This document shows positions 49,823 through 61,885 of a DNA stretch of 64,000 nt, piece after piece. Below the pieces are notes generated by a model, which saw nothing but the letters and a program-made list of their open reading frames with translations, ran no database searches and was not told where the DNA came from. Both the position numbers and the translations under genes were made by a program. Position 1 is the first letter of the stretch; each line of letters opens with the position of its first letter. The stretch comes from Casuarius casuarius (taxonomy: Eukaryota; Chordata; Aves; Casuariiformes; Casuariidae): assembly GCA_003342895.1 (NCBI GenBank), contig PTFA01000055.1, positions 4,843,877-4,907,876 of the forward strand. The letters run 5' to 3'.

Positions 49823-49835
49823 GCCTTAGTGTAAA

Positions 49836-52800
49836 GAAATAACTTCTTGTTTGCTCCGGCATACAAGCTGTGCTCTGAACAAATGACACAACACTGTGCA
49901 CTGACAGAAATGCTTTTGGACACTCCCATCATTTGACAAAAACCTTCATGTTATTATTTCAGTTGTTCTTTATGATTAAAGTATGGAAAGAGCACTTGTT
50001 TTTTCTGCCCATGACTTGTTATTTCTACGATGAAACCCCCTTGTTGGGGAGCCAGTGTTTCTCACCCTGTGCAGCATCTCCTGGCAGGAGCATGTATGGT
50101 GCTATCTAGAAATACATGTGAATAAAGGAAGTGTGTGTATGTCAGATTTAGGGTACTAACTATTCATATTTGTCTGGATGGAGAGAATTGAAATGAGAGG
50201 TTCAATGACTGAATCAATGGCAGGTCACTTGTGACTTCAGCTCTTTAATTAAAGGGGGAATATGTCATCTGTTCTTGGCCTGTATGAGATCTATGAAACC
50301 TACCAAACTGGGTGGGGTTATGTTGGGGTTTTCTGGAAAGTCATTTTTTTCTCTAGTGTTCAGGAGCTTGCTAAAGAATAATCAAATGTTTTTATAGGAA
50401 GAAAAACCTGGAGATCCAAGGTACTGAAGACAGCCTGGCTTTGGCATGAGGCAGGAGCTAGGCAGCAAATCTTTATGCAGCTTGTCTTTCTCATGTTCCA
50501 TACTGTAGTTCAACCCTACAATAAAATTCTAATACTCAGTATTAACTGGACACTATATTATACCTAACCCCTCAATTTGTGCATATTGGCTTGTGTGTCA
50601 CATGAAGAATTTGATAGGTTTAGCAGTTATTTGCCTAACTTCCTACAGATCTGTTTCTGAGGTTTCAGGAAACCTCATCATAGCAACTTGTAAAACTGTT
50701 TTCCTGAAGCTTTGGTGAACTTCTAATAAATATTACTGTATGTTTTGTTTATCTTCATAAAATAATGCATGAGAATGCTTTGCTTCCTTTTTTCCCTTCT
50801 GCAGAATTCTACTCACTTGTAATGTCAGAAGTGAGAACAGTAAGTCTTGAACATAATGATACTTATTTTTATTACTGTGAAAGATTTACATATTTTGCTA
50901 CATCACTTACATGTGTGATATAGCACATTAAGTATACTGCACATCAGTAATATACATATCTTCACAGTTGCTCAGGCTATAGGTTTTGAGCATTTGCAGT
51001 AGCTTGGTCCTCATGTGAGCAACCGCACTGAAATGTCATACTAGAACTACTGGGTTCTGGTTATTGTGATATTTCCCTGTATTTCATTGGGACTGGTGGA
51101 CGAGATGATGCATTATGCCTATGGCAGCGTTCTGTGATTCTTCTCCCAGTAAACTATAGGAGAAACTGTCCAAGGTGAATGTAAGGGAGCATTTTGAGAA
51201 AGATATTGAAGGACGGTCAGCACTAGACTGAATTTAGATTGCGTTGCCTTTCAGAAGATAGGCTACCAACCTGAACTGTGGTTGCACATGCAGCCAAGGT
51301 GATCTTCTAAACAGGGGAGGTTTTGCTGCTGTGCCTGTCAGCTGTGTTCTTCTTACAAACTCACTCCCGCATCCAGTCTGACTCACAGAGAGGTCTGTGA
51401 CCCCCAAAATACCACAGATTGTCGGAAATCCATGGCTGGGATGAAGTGGAGGTGAGAGGAATGATCTTCCTCTTTCAGTAACAGTGAGCTGCCTGGATCT
51501 CCTCAACTCCAAACTGTACCTGTGTAGACTCAGGGCTAGGTATCATACCAGCTACCCTAAGTTGACAGCACCGCTAAAGTCATTTAAGAAACTTTTGGAG
51601 AAAGCAGTGTGTTGGTCTGGAATTTGTTCACATGTTGCTTTCTCTATAGGAAGTCCTTTTTTAAAACTAAATATAATAATTCTTTAAAATTCCAGTATCT
51701 ATCCATTTGTTTGCTGAATCTAGAGGAGAATAAAATTTTATTTTGTTTACAGGGTGATTTGAAAAGTAAGCCTTTTTTTCCCATCTGTCCACCAGTTATA
51801 TTAAATACTTTTCTGAATACAGAGCTTTATTAATCCCAGAAAACTCTTAATTCATCTTTTTATTTAAAGAAACATAGAGAACAGCATTTTTTGTAAAACA
51901 TCAAGCACCATGCAAAACATCAATTCATACTTGTTCATTACAGCAAAATTGCAAAGACATATAAAACACAATAAATGTGAGAATGAGACAATATTCTGGA
52001 AAGTAAAGTTACATGTTCTGTCATTTTGACAAGTTCTAATTAAGTTTAAGGGTTCCGTGAGACATTTCTTACTGGACTGAGTAGAAAACAGATACTATAA
52101 AAATGAAATGCATTATTAGAACTCATGGCCAAAAACACATGAAAACCAGTATTTGGATAAAAGTCAACATTTTCAAAGACTGATGCTGCAGAGCTGTTTG
52201 CTGGTTGTCTGTTTTTTCTCAGTGTGTAAATATTGGTATAAATGTTGTCTAGAGTTACAGATAATATTTCCAATTATAATTACATGGAATAACTAGTTAT
52301 GTTCATGTAAAGTAAGAACATATTAAATGGTCAGCTAGTTTGGCTTTTTATAATCATTTCTGATATGGAAATTTACTTCTTATTTTAAGACAATTTGCGA
52401 ACATTGCTTGAAATATGCCTTTGTAGTATAACTTGGAAAGAGAAAGGAACTCATTCAGTTTAGTTTGTGAATTGCTAATAATGGATTGCATTACCAGTCT
52501 TGAAAAATGTGCCTTATCACATGGAAGCTTAGGGGATGAAAGAGTGGGCTGGAATATACCTATGAGACCAGCTGAAATGAAGTTTCCTCCCATGCAGAAG
52601 ATACTGCTTTCTGAGATCTAAATATGATCATTTGTCTGTTAATTCCATTTATTCAAGTAATAATTGTCTACTGCTTTACTTCTGAACTTGTACCTGTACG
52701 AACACGATATGCATGGCCCATATTAATGTTCTCTCCACTTCTCATGCATTATTTATTAATGATGACAAAGACCTATACAACTATTTTGGAGAAAGGGCAG

Positions 52801-55261
52801 TTCACATTTTTTTTCTGTAAATGCAGTCTTTAGCTGAAATATGATAAGCCTGTCTTATGCCCTGCAGACCTTTAGCAGGCTGATTGGTATTCTTCCTTTA
52901 CTTTTTCAGTCCAGTTGTGTTCCTGCCTTTTCGTCCTCAGGCTGTTCCTATTCTCTGTCTTTGCAAATCTGAAATACTACCTAGAAACAGAAATTAATTA
53001 TATATTTGCTCATTTGGAAAGGGCAGTACAGTTCTGGTCTCGCTATGTCAGAAATAATGTAACAGAAATGAGGAGAGGAACATTCTTGTAATTGGGAAGA
53101 GTGACTGAAGATTTGATAGAACTTCTAGGAAAGGAAAAATAGTGATTTTATAGAAATTGGCTAACACATAGTGTAGAAAAGAGAGATCATGAGTTTGTCT
53201 CCATTTTTTTTCCCCAATACAAGAACAGAAGCACAATCAGTGAGAAAACTTTTCCTTGTTTATTGTCTTTTATCAATTTAAGTTATCACAGAGATCTTTT
53301 TACCAGAGGATACTGAGGCCAGAAGCCTAGCAGGATTTAAAAAAAGGATGCTGATATGGATGGTAGGAATATCCAATGTTACAGTAACAATTAAAAAAGT
53401 GGCAGTCTTAAAAGGTAGTCGCTGTCCCTACTGGTCTGTAGTTTAAATAACCTCTAGCTTATGGGAGTTAGGCATAAATCGTCCCTGTGGCCGTGTTATT
53501 CTATAATTGCCTACTTAAGTTTTTTCTTCACTTGTCTCTGAAGCAATGGGAAATGGTCACAGTCAAAGGTAATCCATCTAGTCCCAGAAGCTATTGGCAA
53601 TTCTTCTATCCTTATGTTTGCCAAAACATCATGGTAGCTGTTTAGCTTTCAAACACTGACAAGACCGAATTTTGTAACAGAGAGGGCTCTAATATGTTTT
53701 TTTTTAAAGACCGACTTCTGCAAAATTGATGTTTTCCAGTGTTGAAAGGTACATACTATACTCTGTCTTTTGTGTAATCCTGTATGATGATCTTGATTTT
53801 TATGTACAACTCCCAATAACAGCAATGATTTTATAGCAAGGTGGAAGATATAATGATACTATAAAAATTCTGTTCAGGTTTGGGTAGTCGCCCTGTTTTA
53901 AAAGCTCTCAAGGGTAGATTTAAATGGTAATGTGCTTTTACTTTTTTCTTTGGTGACATATATCTATTCTTTCCCTGTGATTAAGACTTGTTACCACATT
54001 TAAGTCATTTGACTCAATTACCTAATCCCTATGTAAGCCATACTGACACAACATGTCTTTGTCCTTCCATAGTGCCCAGATCACACACAGAGCTTTAAGT
54101 CTGCTTTTGTCAGTTGAGCTGATGGGCCCAACATCTAGGCTGATCTAGTATAGGTTCTCGTATTTTTATATCCAAAGTCTCTGGGGCATTTCGAGCGTTC
54201 AGCTTTTTGTTATTCAGCAAGTGGATTTTCACTTTAACTTGCAGATTCTCAGATTTTTATGTATATCTTCTGTATTTTGTATAAATAGCTCTCAAATAAC
54301 AAGAGTTGAAATCCTAATCTTTAGAGAATCTCCTCATCTTTGGTAGTTTCGTGGGCATATTTAATATAGAATTGCTAGCAATAATGTATTTAAAGCTGTA
54401 TATGGCTACTAGGATTACACAATTTGTATTGCATGTTTTTCCTCCCCCCTTCATTATGTTTTGGGAGATTCTATCCTTTATTTCTGCTTGCCAGGTAAAG
54501 TTACTGCTCTTTCAACCACTCTCTATAATGGCCTGTTACCTGGGCCCACTTACAGTAGCGTTTTCTTCTTACGGCTTTATGAACTGAAGCCTTCGCTATG
54601 CTGCTGCAGTATTGTTGTGGTGGGAAGAGATGATAAATAGTTGAGAAGAGGTCATGCCTGAGTAGAAAGTAGTGTCATCACAGAAGTATCTCTTTTTATT
54701 TGCCCTAGAAGATGAATTTGCCTTTTGAGTTCTTTTCATATGTCCACTTACTGAGGCACAATATGGAGAAATGAGTGAACGGTATGAAGTGTTTACCAGG
54801 TCAGCTTCTTTCCTGGGTGGCACAAAATCTGTAATATTTTTGTTGCATCGACCTGTGAAATGTGCTCTTGTGATTTCTGTGTTTGAGATATAAGTAACAG
54901 AATGGAGTAAATTCAGTTTGTTGCTGTTATCATCTTAAAATTCTGCCTTTGTCTATGTTTATTGCTGGTATCACAAAATGTGGCTTTCTTTTAAACTTTT
55001 TTTCTCTCTTATTATTATTAGGTCTTCCTTATCATACTGTGTTGCTGGAATCTTGAGATCAGGAAGACAGTGATGTGGTCAACCCACTGTAAACACTAAA
55101 ATATAGTTTCTGTAGAAGAAAAGAATCAATGGCTTTTGATAAATTAAAGGTTTAAGTTAACTTTTAAGTTAAGTTAAATTTCTGAAGTAGTGCAAACAAA
55201 GTAAGATACAGAAGTTCATAGTTAGGACTCCCAAGCAGCCCTGACTTTGTCCAGTATTGAG
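49836..55261. other. AT-rich non-coding stretch
   Basis: Composition drops back to AT-rich at once. No recognisable exon, RNA gene or repeat family was found. If a gene starts in the preceding island, this could be its first intron, but no exon was identified. Confidence 0.6.
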
Positions 55262-56675
55262 AATCACAGAGTAGTTGAGGTTGGAAGGGACCTCTGGAGA
55301 TCATCTAGTCCAACCCCTCTGCTCAAGCAGGGTGACCTACAGCTTGTTGCCTAGGATGGTGTCCAGACAGCTTTTGAATATCTCCAAGGAAGGAGGCTCT
55401 GCAACCTTTCTGAACAGTTTGTTCCAGTGCTCTGTTACCCTCACAGTAAAGAAGTTTTTCCTTATGTTCAGACAGGACTTCCTGTGTTTCGGTTTGTGCC
55501 TGTTGCCTCTCACCCTATTGCTGGGCACCACTGAGAAGGGTGCACACATTGATAAGATCCCCCCTCAGCCTTCTCTTCTCCAGGCTCAACAGCCCCAGCT
55601 CTCTCAGCCTTTCCTCATATGAGAGATGCTCCAGTCCCTTAATCATCCTAGGGAGCCCAGAACTGGACACAGTCCTCCAGATGCAGCCTCACCAGGGCTG
55701 AGTAGAGGGGAAGGATCACCTCCCTCGACCTGCTGGCAGTGCTCTTCCTAATGCAGCCCAGGATGCCACTGGCCTACTTGGCCACAAGGGCACATTGCTG
55801 GCTCAATCAACTTGTCCACCAGGACTCCCAGGTCGTTCTCTGCAGAGCTGCTTTCCAGCAGGTCAGCCCCCAGCCTGCACTGGTGCATGGGGTTATTCCT
55901 CCTTAGGTGCAGGACCCTGCGCTTGCCTTTGTTGACCTTCATGAGGTTCCTCTCTGCCCACCTCTCCAGCCTGTCGAGGTCTCTCTGAATGGCAGCACAG
56001 CCCTCTGGGGTATCAGCCACCCCTCCCAGTTTTGTATCATCTGCAAACTTGCTGCGGGTGCCCTCTGCCCCTTCATCCAGGTCACCAATGAATAAGTTGA
56101 ACGATACTGGAGCCAGTATTGACCCCTGGGGGACACCGCTATCTACAGGTCTCCAACTAGACTTTGTGCCACTGAGCACACCCCTCTGAGCTCTGCCTTT
56201 CAGCTCGTTCTCAGTCCACCTCACTGTCTGCTCATCTGTCCCGCACTTCCTGAGCTTGCCTATGAGGATGTCATGGGAGACAGTGTCAAAAGCCTTCCTG
56301 AAGTCAAGGTAGACAACATCCACTGCTCTCCCCTCATCTACCCGGCTAGTCATCTCATCATGGAAGGCTATCAGGTTGGTTAAGCATGATTTCCCGTTGG
56401 TGAAACCATGCTGACTACTCCTGATCACCTTCTTATCCTTTACATGCTTAGAGATGGCATCCAGGATGAGCGATTCCATCGCTTTTCCAGGGACGGAGGT
56501 GAGGCTGACTGGCCAGTAGTTCCCTGGAAGGCTCCTTCTTGCCTTTTTTGAAGACTGGAGTGACATGAGCCTTCTTCCAGTCCTCAGGCACCTCTCCTGT
56601 TCTGCATGTCCTTTCAAAGATGATTGAGAGTGGCCTAGCAATGATGTCTGCCAGCTCCCTCAGCACTCTTGGGAA
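55262..56675 (-). mobile_element. CR1 LINE, 5'-truncated, relatively young
   Basis: The element is reversed. Its 3' end is at 55262, where the plus strand reads AATCACAGAGTAGTTGAGGT, the complement of the classic CR1 terminus, followed by GGAAGGGACCTCTGGAGATC and ATCTAGTCCAACCCC. The 3' UTR occupies about 55262-55745 and the C-terminal reverse transcriptase region about 55746-56675. Similarity ends near 56675 within the block coding for PRVLRELADI, so at least two thirds of a full CR1 is missing from the 5' side, as usual for this family. Low divergence from the remembered avian consensus makes it the youngest repeat in the window. No clear target-site duplication was seen. Confidence 0.97.
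55748..56641 (-). pseudogene. CR1 ORF2 reverse transcriptase fragment, disrupted
   Basis: This 297-codon frame carries the C-terminal half of a non-LTR reverse transcriptase, which copies CR1 RNA at a nicked target. From about residue 38 the frame is authentic: PGNYWPVSLTSVPGK (39-53), QHGF (77-80), YLDFRKAFDTVSH with the first catalytic Asp (111-123), GVPQGSILAP (169-178) and the FADD catalytic pair (199-202). Residues 1-37 are out of frame. The true upstream sequence (PRVLRELADI through TPVFKKGKK) continues in another frame up to 56690, so there is an indel near 56536-56548. A second frameshift follows VLVDK near 55812, and the restored downstream phase meets a stop codon. The N-terminal endonuclease region is absent. 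The element cannot be autonomous. Confidence 0.93.
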
Positions 56676-59600
56676 ATGTGTAGTAAACAAAATTTATGGT
56701 CAAGCATGATGGTGTTTGTAATTTAAAATTAAAGAGTTTTTAAGAAATCATTTGCTTTTAGTAAGTAATTTCTCGTAATGCTTCTGTAGCATAGTTAGAG
56801 CTATTTGGAAGCATCGATGCTTTCAGCAGGTGTGTTTAGATGTTGCTAGGGTAGGTTTTTACTGAGCTGTGATACTTTTTTGATGTATCTGTTCACCTAT
56901 TTCAAGAACATGAACAAATATTCAGGTATATGAGCAATTCTTTTTGCTTGAAAGCTTATATACATTTTCCAGTTTTACCAGTTGCCTCTTTTCATAAGTG
57001 AATGCTTACTTGCATTACAGCTCCTTCTAATGTTATTTTTTAAACTTAGTTGTTAGTGTATTTTCCAAACCTTCAGTATATTTTATTGTGACTTGGCATC
57101 TGGGGTTTTATTTAAATTGTTGTCAGTACTGCACTGAACTTAGACACTCAAATGTATTTTCCTAGCTATGTTGTTTGGATCAATTTTTTCTGGGTTTTGG
57201 CAGAGCTTTTTTATACTTATTTAAGATTTTTAGACAGGCATCATAATTAAGTTAGCTACAGTTCAGCTTGACTATTGGTGTGATTCCACAGCTGTTTAAG
57301 CTGGGTTAAATCTGGGCTGCTTTTGGCTGTCTGCTGCATCAGCATTAGTTTTTAGTTAAATATGTTGTAAGTTGGCTCAGGGAGATGATCGATCTGAAAA
57401 AACAGGACTATGAGAAAAGAGGGAGGGAAGGTAGAGAGCTCAAAACTGTGGTAATCCAGATGTAGATTGTCTTAAGCTGCTATTAGTTATATCTGTGAGC
57501 CTGTTCTTACAGTGTGTGTATGTAAGCACGTGCTGTTTCTTTTTCTGCCCTCAGTCCTTCCTTAAAACATTAATCATTGTTATATCACTGTTTTGGTGCT
57601 ATTTTTTGTTTTCAATCTAAGAATTAAAATGCCTATAGCTGGCTATATTGTTCCCAATCTAGAGATAGACAGATGGGTGACACGATTTCCCTACAGCTTT
57701 GACCTCTGTAAAGGGATACTTTGAAATCTGTAATAAGTATTTGGTTATGAGACAGTACTGACTATATCCAACATCCTGGAAATGCATTTTGCTCATACAC
57801 CCAGCAAATATCATGAAAAACAGGTCAGTTTAATCAATCCAGAAACCATTGATTTACCAGAAGATGGGTGGAGTACATCTATCGTGTTAAATTATTTTCT
57901 AAAGTGGAACCAGTGTTGGAGGCAGAATACTGGGCTAGATATTCTTATATTTTGCTACTCTTCTCTGCGACCTGTTCATCACCCATAGAAAACAAAGTAG
58001 ACGTAGATAGTTCTCTGGGTGGGTGTTACATAGATTGTATTGCCATTTCTGTGTAGAAGAGTGTTCTGTAGAGTTACTTCTGGTGCCCTCAAATTCAGTT
58101 ATTGCTAAATACTTAAAACTAAATTTTATATCTGTTAGACAAAAGGTTATAAAGCTGTGTGAAAAATTACATTAGAATTATCTTTCCTGGAAAATTGAAT
58201 GAATTTATTAGACCTGTGCTTAATTTTTTTTTTGAATGTCTGTAGTGCAGTGAGTCATCTATATGAGCAGAATACACCTAGAAGACTTTTGATTACTCTA
58301 CTATTACAGTTTAAATTCAGTTGCTCTTTAATGTTACTGGGAACCCAAGTTAATTTTAGAATTGGTTAGTTTAAAGGAGTAAATAGAGGTTCTTGAAGAT
58401 AATTGTTCTTCTAACCAGAAATTTAAATGACGTTTTAAAAAATGAGACTTATTATTTAGATTTAGTAATTAAGCCACTTCATCACAGTTTTTTGAGCTGT
58501 TTTTTGCATGGAGTTCTGTTCAGCAGCACTGAGTCTGATCTTATATTTGACTCTTGAAAAAGAATAATTAGTGATTTTGCTACTTAAAGGCTTGAATGTA
58601 ATAGCAGGGGGGTTTGTTCTTCTTTATTCAAATAATGCTGCTTTGCTTATTGCTTTACAATAAGTAGAGCTTATTGTTTTTACTTAGTAGCAGTCTTGGT
58701 TGCATGAGGTGTAAGCTGTTGACTCCAAACTTGAAAAGTCTTCTGTGTTCCTTGCTGCTTCTGTATTACCCACAACACTGATAATCCCAGCACTCTGTAG
58801 AATTTAAAGTAAGCAATAACTAAAATGACTTCCAGTAACCCACACACAATGACAAAACTTTGACTTTCATTGCATTTTTGTTGGTGGATGATCATGCTTT
58901 CCACGTATGTGAAATGTTATTTTGCTTTCATGTTCTCAGTAATTCTGTTGAAGTTTTGCAGTAAAGTGCAAGTATGAGTTATCATGGCTCCATCAGGCAA
59001 TAAAAGGTCTGTCTAATCCCAGATATCAGAAGCGTGGGTATTTTCAGTATTTCCTGTTACTTACAGACTAATACACAGAGAGTTGTCTTCAGTGGAAGAA
59101 CATGCCAAATACATATGTGAGTGGAGCTTTGTTTAAAGCTTTCTATTTAGAAGCAAGGTATCATACGTAGCATATTTGTGCGCTTGCAGAGTTTGGATCT
59201 AGGATTTTTTGTCCACTTCTTGCACATCTAGCAGTCACTAAAATGAGGTACTTTCCTTTTGAGGCTCAACTACGTAAGGAGTTTGGGATGTATTTTGTAC
59301 TGATTTACAAAAGCGTTTGCTAGACTTGCATATTTTACCAGTGGTGAAGCTCAATGCTGCCTCTTTGGCTCTAGCCAAAGAGCAGTGGAAATGAATTCAG
59401 TTTGAAAAGCACGTGCACACTCCAGCTTTTGGAATGCTTCAAGTTCCTGATTCAATTTCAGGTTATGTTTGCATGTTCTTCTGTGCTGTATTTATGAATT
59501 GAACTTCCCTGTTCATTTTGACAGTTTAATGGGATAGGAATTCAGGTGGTGATGAAAGGGGTGAATATAAATCACTGTCTGTTGAATTTTTTTAAGTTAC

Positions 59601-60984
59601 AACAAGCTTTCATCAAACAATAGAGAAGAATTTAACTGTCATTCAAAGTTTACTTGTTGTTTTGAGCTTGGACTTCTAGAACCTTGTTAAGATAAGGCAA
59701 AATACAGGCTTTAAACTTTTATAGAACTGAAATCTTCTGGTGTAATTTTAACCAGGAGCAACAGTTGCCAGTTCTATAATAAATTAAGTAATGGTAAATA
59801 TTCTTAGTAAAGTAAGGGAAATATAAAAAAAAAATCTGTTTGACAGAATGAATCAAAAATGGCAAATGGTACCAGTCAAAAACATCTATAAAAGGTGCTT
59901 GTAGAAATTTTTTATGTGATGCAAGAAGCTATTGTTTCTAGGCTGCTACTGTCAGCTTCCAAGAAAGCAGAGAAAATCATGAAAAGGAGGTCTCTGCCAT
60001 TTATTCAAGGAACAGACAAAACAAGAAAGGGGGAAGGGAGGAAGAAAACCGGCCAAGTCATCTTAATCTTTTGGCAGTACCGCACCATTTGAATCCACCA
60101 CAATCTTAAATCCTGTTATAGAAAAGCTAAGTAGTTATTCTACAACCGCTAACTCCAGTGCTGTTTGAAAGAGATACTTGACTGAATCTACCTTTGCTCC
60201 TACATACCGTAACTGTGTTGAAATTTATACTGAATACAGAGGATTTTGATCAGTAAAAATATATAACAAATGACTCTAGAGAGGAGCTGTACTTTCATAA
60301 GCAATTTTAAAAGGTTTCAAAATCCTGCAAAATTGTTCAAAAGGGCTCTAAGGAACTGCTGGCTAAATGTGTAAGAAGATTTCAAATTATATTCAGTTTT
60401 AATAAATAAAAAAAAAAAAAGAAGACATTGAACTATTCCTACAACTTGTTTACAAGTTGTCAGCCCACAGAAAAGATGTGAATATCATTACCAGCAGTTG
60501 AATGAAAAGCATCACTTACGTTGCTGCAGCAAATGGAAAACGTGACAGATGACAGAAAATACTATTATGTCATACATTAATATCTTGTTCTCATCTGAAC
60601 AGAATTAACAACTGGTTGTTTAATCTTCCTCAAAACTCAGAACTGCAGGGGGGAGTTCAGATGAGCCATGAAAACGACCTATGGCTGCTGGAAAACTTTG
60701 TGTCAATGTTGAGAAAGGCAGGGGGTTGTTTCGTTTTGGGCTTCTTTTACACTGTGGAAAGGAGATTGCCTTCTGGATCTATGACAAAGTGAGGATCATT
60801 CTACAAAAAGTCAATGAAACTTTTGGTGTTTTTTCTGTCTGTAGGAGTCTTTTATTGGAGTAGGACAGCGTGGATTTGTCTTTTAGTCATGTATGAAGTG
60901 CTTCTGCATTTTTGAAGTTTCCTCCCACTCCTTAAACTAAGCAAACCATTACCCATAAGAACTGAAGAAATGCCCTAGTGGCCA
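56676..60984. other. AT-rich non-coding stretch
   Basis: No gene, RNA gene or named repeat was recognised. It includes short T and A runs and an A-tract at 60407-60420 preceded by AATAAATAAA. Confidence 0.6.
60407..60420. repeat. poly-A tract after AATAAA-like sequence
   Basis: A run of about 14 A follows TTTTAATAAATA. The order (polyadenylation-like signal, then A tail) could be the 3' end of a retroposed transcript, but no gene body upstream is recognisable and no flanking duplication is evident. It may be simple low-complexity DNA. Confidence 0.6.
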
Positions 60985-61885
60985 TTGAAACTGGTGGTTC
61001 ATCTAGGCCAGTGGCAGTAGGAGATGCTATTTAGGGAAAACAAGCAGGCCCTGCCATTATCTGCAGTCTGATGCTTTTGTGTTCCCCCAATATCCAGAAT
61101 TTTAGTAGGGGTGTTAGAGGTATGACTCTGCCTATGGACCTATTGCCTGTGAATTTATTGAATATCTTTCAGAACCAACTAACACTCTCTTCCTCCAAAA
61201 TCTCCTGTGGAAGCAAGATCTGTAAGTTCACTGCTTGCTGCACGGAAAAGTACATTGCCTCTTTTATCTGCTTGAAACTGATATGCTTTAAGAGAGTGCT
61301 CCTAGTTCCAGTGTTACAAGATTTGGTGAATAACGGTTTCCACTCATCCTTTCTTTTATGATTTTGTAAAGCTCAACCAAATCCACCTTCAGCCTTCTCC
61401 TTGAAAGTGAGAAACCTCAGCATTCTTAATCTCTGCCTGCTTCATCCTCTTGGTCATTTTAGTTGCTCTTCTCTTTACCTTCTCCAGTTCTGCTACATCT
61501 TTTTTAAGGTATGAAGACTAGAGCTACACACCATACTCAGGATGTGGCTGCACTAAAGCTTTATGTAATTTCAAAGTGACACTCAGTTTTGTTCTCTAGC
61601 TTCCTGATGATGGCCAACATTTTATTGGCTCTTTTTTGTTGCAGCTGCATATTGAGCCAATGATTTTAGAGAATGGTAAGTGATAACTTAAGGATCTCTT
61701 TCCTGAGCTGTAACTGCTAGTTTCAGTTTCAGCATTTTGTATGCATAAATCAGAGTATTTTTCTCTGAGTGCCCTGTCTTTCTTCTATCTACGTTGAAGC
61801 TATTCTGCTACCTTTTTGTCTACTCGCTCATTTTTGAGAGGTGCTTTTGAAGTTCCTCACAATTGTCATGGCATCTTAGTACCTG
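60985..61885 (-). mobile_element. ancient CR1/L3-like LINE, 3' region
   Basis: The plus strand reads as the complement of an old CR1 3' region of the kind abundant in turtles and crocodilians. GGTGGTTCATCTAGGCCAGT is at about 60993. The series then runs through the CAGCCTTCTCCTTGAAAGTG block near 61391, CTTCTCCAGTTCTGCTACAT near 61480, ATACTCAGGATGTGGCTGCA near 61533, GCTGCATATTGAGCCAATGA near 61644 and GATCTCTTTCCTGAGCTGTA near 61693, all in canonical order. No coding frame survives. Divergence is high. Borders are approximate because both ends fade into unique sequence. Confidence 0.82.

Noticed and set aside
48438..49932. Four open frames of 355-487 codons on both strands across the N run
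   Set aside because: They exist only because 850 unknown bases cannot encode stops. The real sequence on each side is low-complexity GC-rich or G-rich DNA with no domain.
55275..55622. 115-codon plus-strand frame
   Set aside because: It is the antisense reading of the CR1 3' UTR and not a gene. The same applies to the short plus-strand frames at 55907-56189.
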